Source: Streptomyces sp. DH-12
Lineage (GTDB): Bacteria > Actinomycetota > Actinomycetes > Streptomycetales > Streptomycetaceae
NCBI RefSeq assembly: GCF_002899455.1
Contig: NZ_PPFB01000001.1
Span: 5,803,001-5,867,000, forward strand
Length of the DNA stretch: 64,000 nt
Direction of reading: 5' to 3'
A program made the translations under genes and the position numbers. The notes beneath the pieces are model-generated. The model saw nothing but the letters and a program-made list of their open reading frames with translations. It was not told where the DNA came from and ran no database searches. Every line of letters begins with the position of its first letter. Position 1 is the stretch's first letter. Shown piece by piece: positions 61,079 through 64,000 of this stretch.

Positions 61079-61334
61079 CGCCGGGAAGCCCCCGGACGCC
61101 GCACGCGTGCGGGGGCTTCGGGGGCGGACGTCCGCCGGCCGGGGACGCGTGCGGCCGGCGGCCGCCGAGCCCGGCCTGCGGGTGTGGCGCCCGGCCCACG
61201 GGGAACGTGTCCGGAAGCCGGATGACGCGCCCGGCGGAACCGAGGACGCGGCCGGAGGCCGGCCCGTGTCCGGGCGGGCTCCCGGGCGACGCGCCCACTG
61301 GCCGGGTCCGCGTCCTGACCCGACACTGGGAGGC

Positions 61335-62462
61335 GTGCGCACTGTGACAGCGACGGCCGCAGCCGTTACCGCCGTGATAGGGGCCGGCGCCGCCGCGGTG
61401 GCCGCCGGCCGGTTCGCCAGCGATGCCGCCCTGAGGATCCCCTCGGGCCGGCCCCTGCCCACCGAGCCCGTGCTCACCGTCCACGCCACCGCCGCCGGCC
61501 AGGTCACCCTCACCCGCGACCTCGCCGCCCTGCGGCCCGGCCGTCACGGCCTCGTCGGCGACGGCTTCCACGCGGTGGTGGGACCCGTGCTGCCCGGCGC
61601 CCCGAACTCCGCCGACAGCGTCGTGCGCCGCCTCGAACGCGTCACCTACGGCACGCCGGAGCCCGGCGACCGGGTCCGCTTCACCCCCAACGTGCACGTC
61701 GGCGACCCGGGCACCGCGCTCGACGTCGACCACACCGTCCTCGACGTGCCGGGCGAACTCGGGCCGCTGCCCGTGTGGTTCGTGCCCGGCGTCCGGGACA
61801 CCTGGGTGATCGCCGTGCACGGCCTCGGCACCACCCGGGAACACGTTCTCAACGTCCTCCCGGCCCTGCGCCGCAACCAGTTCCCGGTGCTCGTCCCCGC
61901 TTACCGGGGCGACCCGGACGCGCCCCGCTCCCCGGACGGGCTCAGCCACCTCGGCGAGACCGAGTGGCGCGATCTCGACGCCGTGCTGCGGCACGCGGTG
62001 GACTCCGGCGCCCGCAAGGTGGTGCTCTACGGCTTCTCCACCGGCGCGACCATGGCGCTGCGCGCCGCCGCCCGCTCGGAGCTGCGCGAGCGCGTCGCCG
62101 GGCTGTTGCTGGACTCCCCGGTGCTCGACTGGGAGTCCACCCTGCGCGCCCTCGCCTGCGCCCGCCGCACCCCCGGCGTGCTGCTGCCGCTCGCCGTCCG
62201 CGCCGCCCAGGGCCGCACCGGCCTGTACGGCGACCACCGGCCCGGCGCGGTCCGCCTGGACGGCATCGACGTTCCGACGCAGATCTTCCACGGCCCCGAC
62301 GACACGGTGGCCCCCTGGCGGTTCTCCCGCCGCCTCGCCGCCGCCCACCCCGGCACGGTCACCCTGCAGACCGTCAGGGGCGCCCCGCACGCCGCGATGT
62401 GGAACGCCGACCCGGAAGCGTACGAGGAGTCGCTGCGGAGGTTCCTGGTGCCGCTGATGTGA
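61335..62462 (+). CDS. Alpha/beta hydrolase with N-terminal membrane segment
   Basis: A 375-residue protein. The N-terminus is a hydrophobic Ala/Val/Gly segment (about 8-26) that could be a signal anchor. The hydrolase core begins near residue 140: WVIAVHGLGTTREHVLNVLPAL (oxyanion), nucleophile Ser235 in LYGFSTGATMAL, acid in IFHGPDDTVAPWRF and His in APHAAMWNADPEAYE. A family substrate cannot be given. GTG at 61335 is either leaderless (GACACT 7 nt upstream) or the start is the GTG at 61344, which has GGGAGG at better spacing. Confidence 0.85.
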   Translation: MRTVTATAAAVTAVIGAGAAAVAAGRFASDAALRIPSGRPLPTEPVLTVHATAAGQVTLTRDLAALRPGRHGLVGDGFHAVVGPVLPGAPNSADSVVRRLERVTYGTPEPGDRVRFTPNVHVGDPGTALDVDHTVLDVPGELGPLPVWFVPGVRDTWVIAVHGLGTTREHVLNVLPALRRNQFPVLVPAYRGDPDAPRSPDGLSHLGETEWRDLDAVLRHAVDSGARKVVLYGFSTGATMALRAAARSELRERVAGLLLDSPVLDWESTLRALACARRTPGVLLPLAVRAAQGRTGLYGDHRPGAVRLDGIDVPTQIFHGPDDTVAPWRFSRRLAAAHPGTVTLQTVRGAPHAAMWNADPEAYEESLRRFLVPLM

Positions 62463-62657
62463 GCCGGCGCGTCGGCCACCCGCGCGGGCCCCCGCGGGGG
62501 GTGCCGCGGCAGGCGGCGCGAGAGGTTCCGTTTAGCGTCGCGCCAGTGGCCTGATCAGGCCCCTACGGCACCGTCCGAGCCCGGAGGACAACGGCCGCCG
62601 AGGCGCCCCCCGGCATTCCGTTTGGGATTTCTGACCGTCAACCGGAAGACTGCACCC

Positions 62658-64000
62658 GTGACGTCCCGTATCCCGCGCGACTCCAGGCTTCGACTCGTCC
62701 GCCCGCGCCCCCTGGCCGCCGCCCCCGCCGCGATCGAGCAGCGGCGTGTGCGCCGCCCCGCGCCACGCCCCCCGGAGGGCACGCCCGCACCGGCCGAGCT
62801 GGCCGGAATGGCACGCTCCGTCCTGGCCGCCGCCGCCCGTGTGGCCCGCTGGGCCGACCGTGCCCTCGGCCCCGGCGGGGACAGTGCCACCGCCGACGGC
62901 AAGGCCACCCTGTCCGACGCGACCGCCCGCCGGGCCGCCGAAGCCCTCGGCCTGACCGCCGATCAGGTCCGTGCCGACTGGGACACCGCCCGGCTGGCCG
63001 GCCTCATCGAGGTGCACGGTGACAGCGCCCGCCCCGGCTGGCGGCTGCGCGCCTGGGACCGCGACGACGGTGCCGTGCTGCGCGGCTGGGTCGCCCTCTG
63101 CGACGCCTGGTCGCTCGCCTGCCCCGAACCCGAGACCTACGAGCCGGCCGCCGTCGCCGAGGTCGTGACGGCGATGCCGCAGGTGCTGTCCTTTCTCCAG
63201 CTGTCCGCCGGGCCGGTGCCCGTGCCCCAGCTGCTCGACCTGCTGGAGCAGCGGGTCACCGAACTGCGCACCGAGCGCTGCGAGGTGGACTACGGGGCGG
63301 GGTCCGGCACGCCCGCCGTCGCCCCCGAGCCCCGCCCCGCGCCCGCCGGGCCGCCCGCCGCGGACGCCCCGCTGGAACCGCTCCTCGACTGGGCGCTGCG
63401 CGCCCTCGCCTCCGTCGGCGCGCTGACCTACGGCGACGGACAGGCCACCCTCACCCCGCTCGGCAGCTGGGCGGTGTGGGTCAAGCTGGAGCAGATCTGC
63501 GTCGCCGCGCAGAGCCCTGCGGGCAACATCGAGCAGGGCGCCGAGGACATGCTGCGCGGGTGCGCGCGGCTCCGTCCGGCCGCGGCCCGCGCCGAGTACC
63601 GCGCCTGGCTCGCCGCCCGGCCGGTCGGCAGCGCCGTCACCGAGCTGATCGCCGCCGCCCGCGGCGAGGACGCCCTGCTGCGCGGCCTCGCCTTCGAGGC
63701 GCTGCGGGTGGTCGGCGCCCCCGCCGAGCCCGAGGTGCGCGCCGCCCTGGACGAGCCCGCGCTGCGGCCGTACGCCCTGCTGTGGCTGGCCGAGCACGAC
63801 GGGATGGACCCCGAGGACGCGCACGAGGCCCTCACCCGCGAGGAGGCGACCTGGCTGTGGGTGGACACGGCCGCCGCGGTCGCCGACCACGGAGAGGCGC
63901 CGCTGCTGGTCCGCCACCTGGAGACCGCGGTCCAGCCGACGGTGCCGGCCCTCCTCGACGAGGTCCGCGCGGTCGGCCACCCCCGTACCGTCCAGGTCCT
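62658..64000 (+). CDS. Uncharacterised protein, 3' end beyond window
   Basis: At least 447 residues of a soluble, Ala/Leu/Glu-rich protein; it runs off the right edge. The GTG at 62658 follows GGAAG. After a basic Pro-rich start (about 1-50), residues 50-170 and 235-300 look like repeated winged-helix-like modules (KATLSDATARRAAEALGLTADQVRADWDTARLAGLIEVHG; ASVGALTYGDGQATLTPLGSWAVWVKLE), followed by helical repeats. I do not recognise a named family. TAGCGT at 62533-62538 may be its -10 element, with a 14-bp palindrome GGCCTGATCAGGCC at 62548-62561 just downstream. Confidence 0.75.
   Translation, partial: MTSRIPRDSRLRLVRPRPLAAAPAAIEQRRVRRPAPRPPEGTPAPAELAGMARSVLAAAARVARWADRALGPGGDSATADGKATLSDATARRAAEALGLTADQVRADWDTARLAGLIEVHGDSARPGWRLRAWDRDDGAVLRGWVALCDAWSLACPEPETYEPAAVAEVVTAMPQVLSFLQLSAGPVPVPQLLDLLEQRVTELRTERCEVDYGAGSGTPAVAPEPRPAPAGPPAADAPLEPLLDWALRALASVGALTYGDGQATLTPLGSWAVWVKLEQICVAAQSPAGNIEQGAEDMLRGCARLRPAAARAEYRAWLAARPVGSAVTELIAAARGEDALLRGLAFEALRVVGAPAEPEVRAALDEPALRPYALLWLAEHDGMDPEDAHEALTREEATWLWVDTAAAVADHGEAPLLVRHLETAVQPTVPALLDEVRAVGHPRTVQV

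Overview
The window is high-GC actinobacterial DNA, almost certainly a Streptomyces chromosome. The support is GTG starts, 4-bp start/stop overlaps (ATGA, GTGA), twin-arginine and lipoprotein signals, an ectABCD operon, a pit-type phosphate transporter next to a large aerobic-style B12 cluster, and short G/C-rich Streptomyces repeats. From memory (not searched), the block pit - cob - LAETG-anchored protein - ectABCD resembles the S. coelicolor SCO1845-SCO1867 neighbourhood in inverted orientation.

Bases 1 to about 26600 form a pectin island. Extracellular enzymes are a PL1 pectate lyase, a PL3 pectate lyase, a CE8 pectin methylesterase, a rhamnogalacturonan-acetylesterase-like SGNH hydrolase and a GH43 enzyme. 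Uptake is by a carbohydrate ABC transporter with a binding protein and two permeases but no local ATPase. Catabolism is oxidative: uronate dehydrogenase and 5-dehydro-4-deoxyglucarate dehydratase for galacturonate, an IlvD/Edd sugar-acid dehydratase and a second DHDPS-family enzyme for a pentonate such as L-arabinonate, and a 2,5-dioxovalerate dehydrogenase where both branches would meet before 2-oxoglutarate. DeoR, GntR and IclR regulators are interspersed, and there is an MFS pseudogene. A SigE-family sigma factor, a membrane protein with a Pro-rich stalk and the PL3 lyase lie in one same-strand string.

Bases 26600-40000 are mixed: a LuxR remnant, a DUF1349 protein, a DsbA-family oxidoreductase, a class V aminotransferase, ectABCD with its regulatory region, a DinB protein, a second class V aminotransferase, a polar amino acid ABC transporter, a leaderless amidohydrolase and a sortase-type LAETG surface protein.

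Bases 40100-58460 hold the cobalamin genes in two minus-strand runs. The distal run is cobM-cobL-cbiG/cobJ-cobH-cbiX-cobC. The proximal run is cobD-cobQ-cobN-chlID-cobO-cobB-cobI. A ZIP metal transporter lies between them on the plus strand. The proximal run begins with a cobalamin riboswitch followed by a 26-codon leader reading frame that ends 4 nt before cobD. Bases 58600-64000 carry a small membrane protein and a Pit phosphate transporter with a PHO box, a class II aldolase, an alpha/beta hydrolase and the start of an uncharacterised protein.
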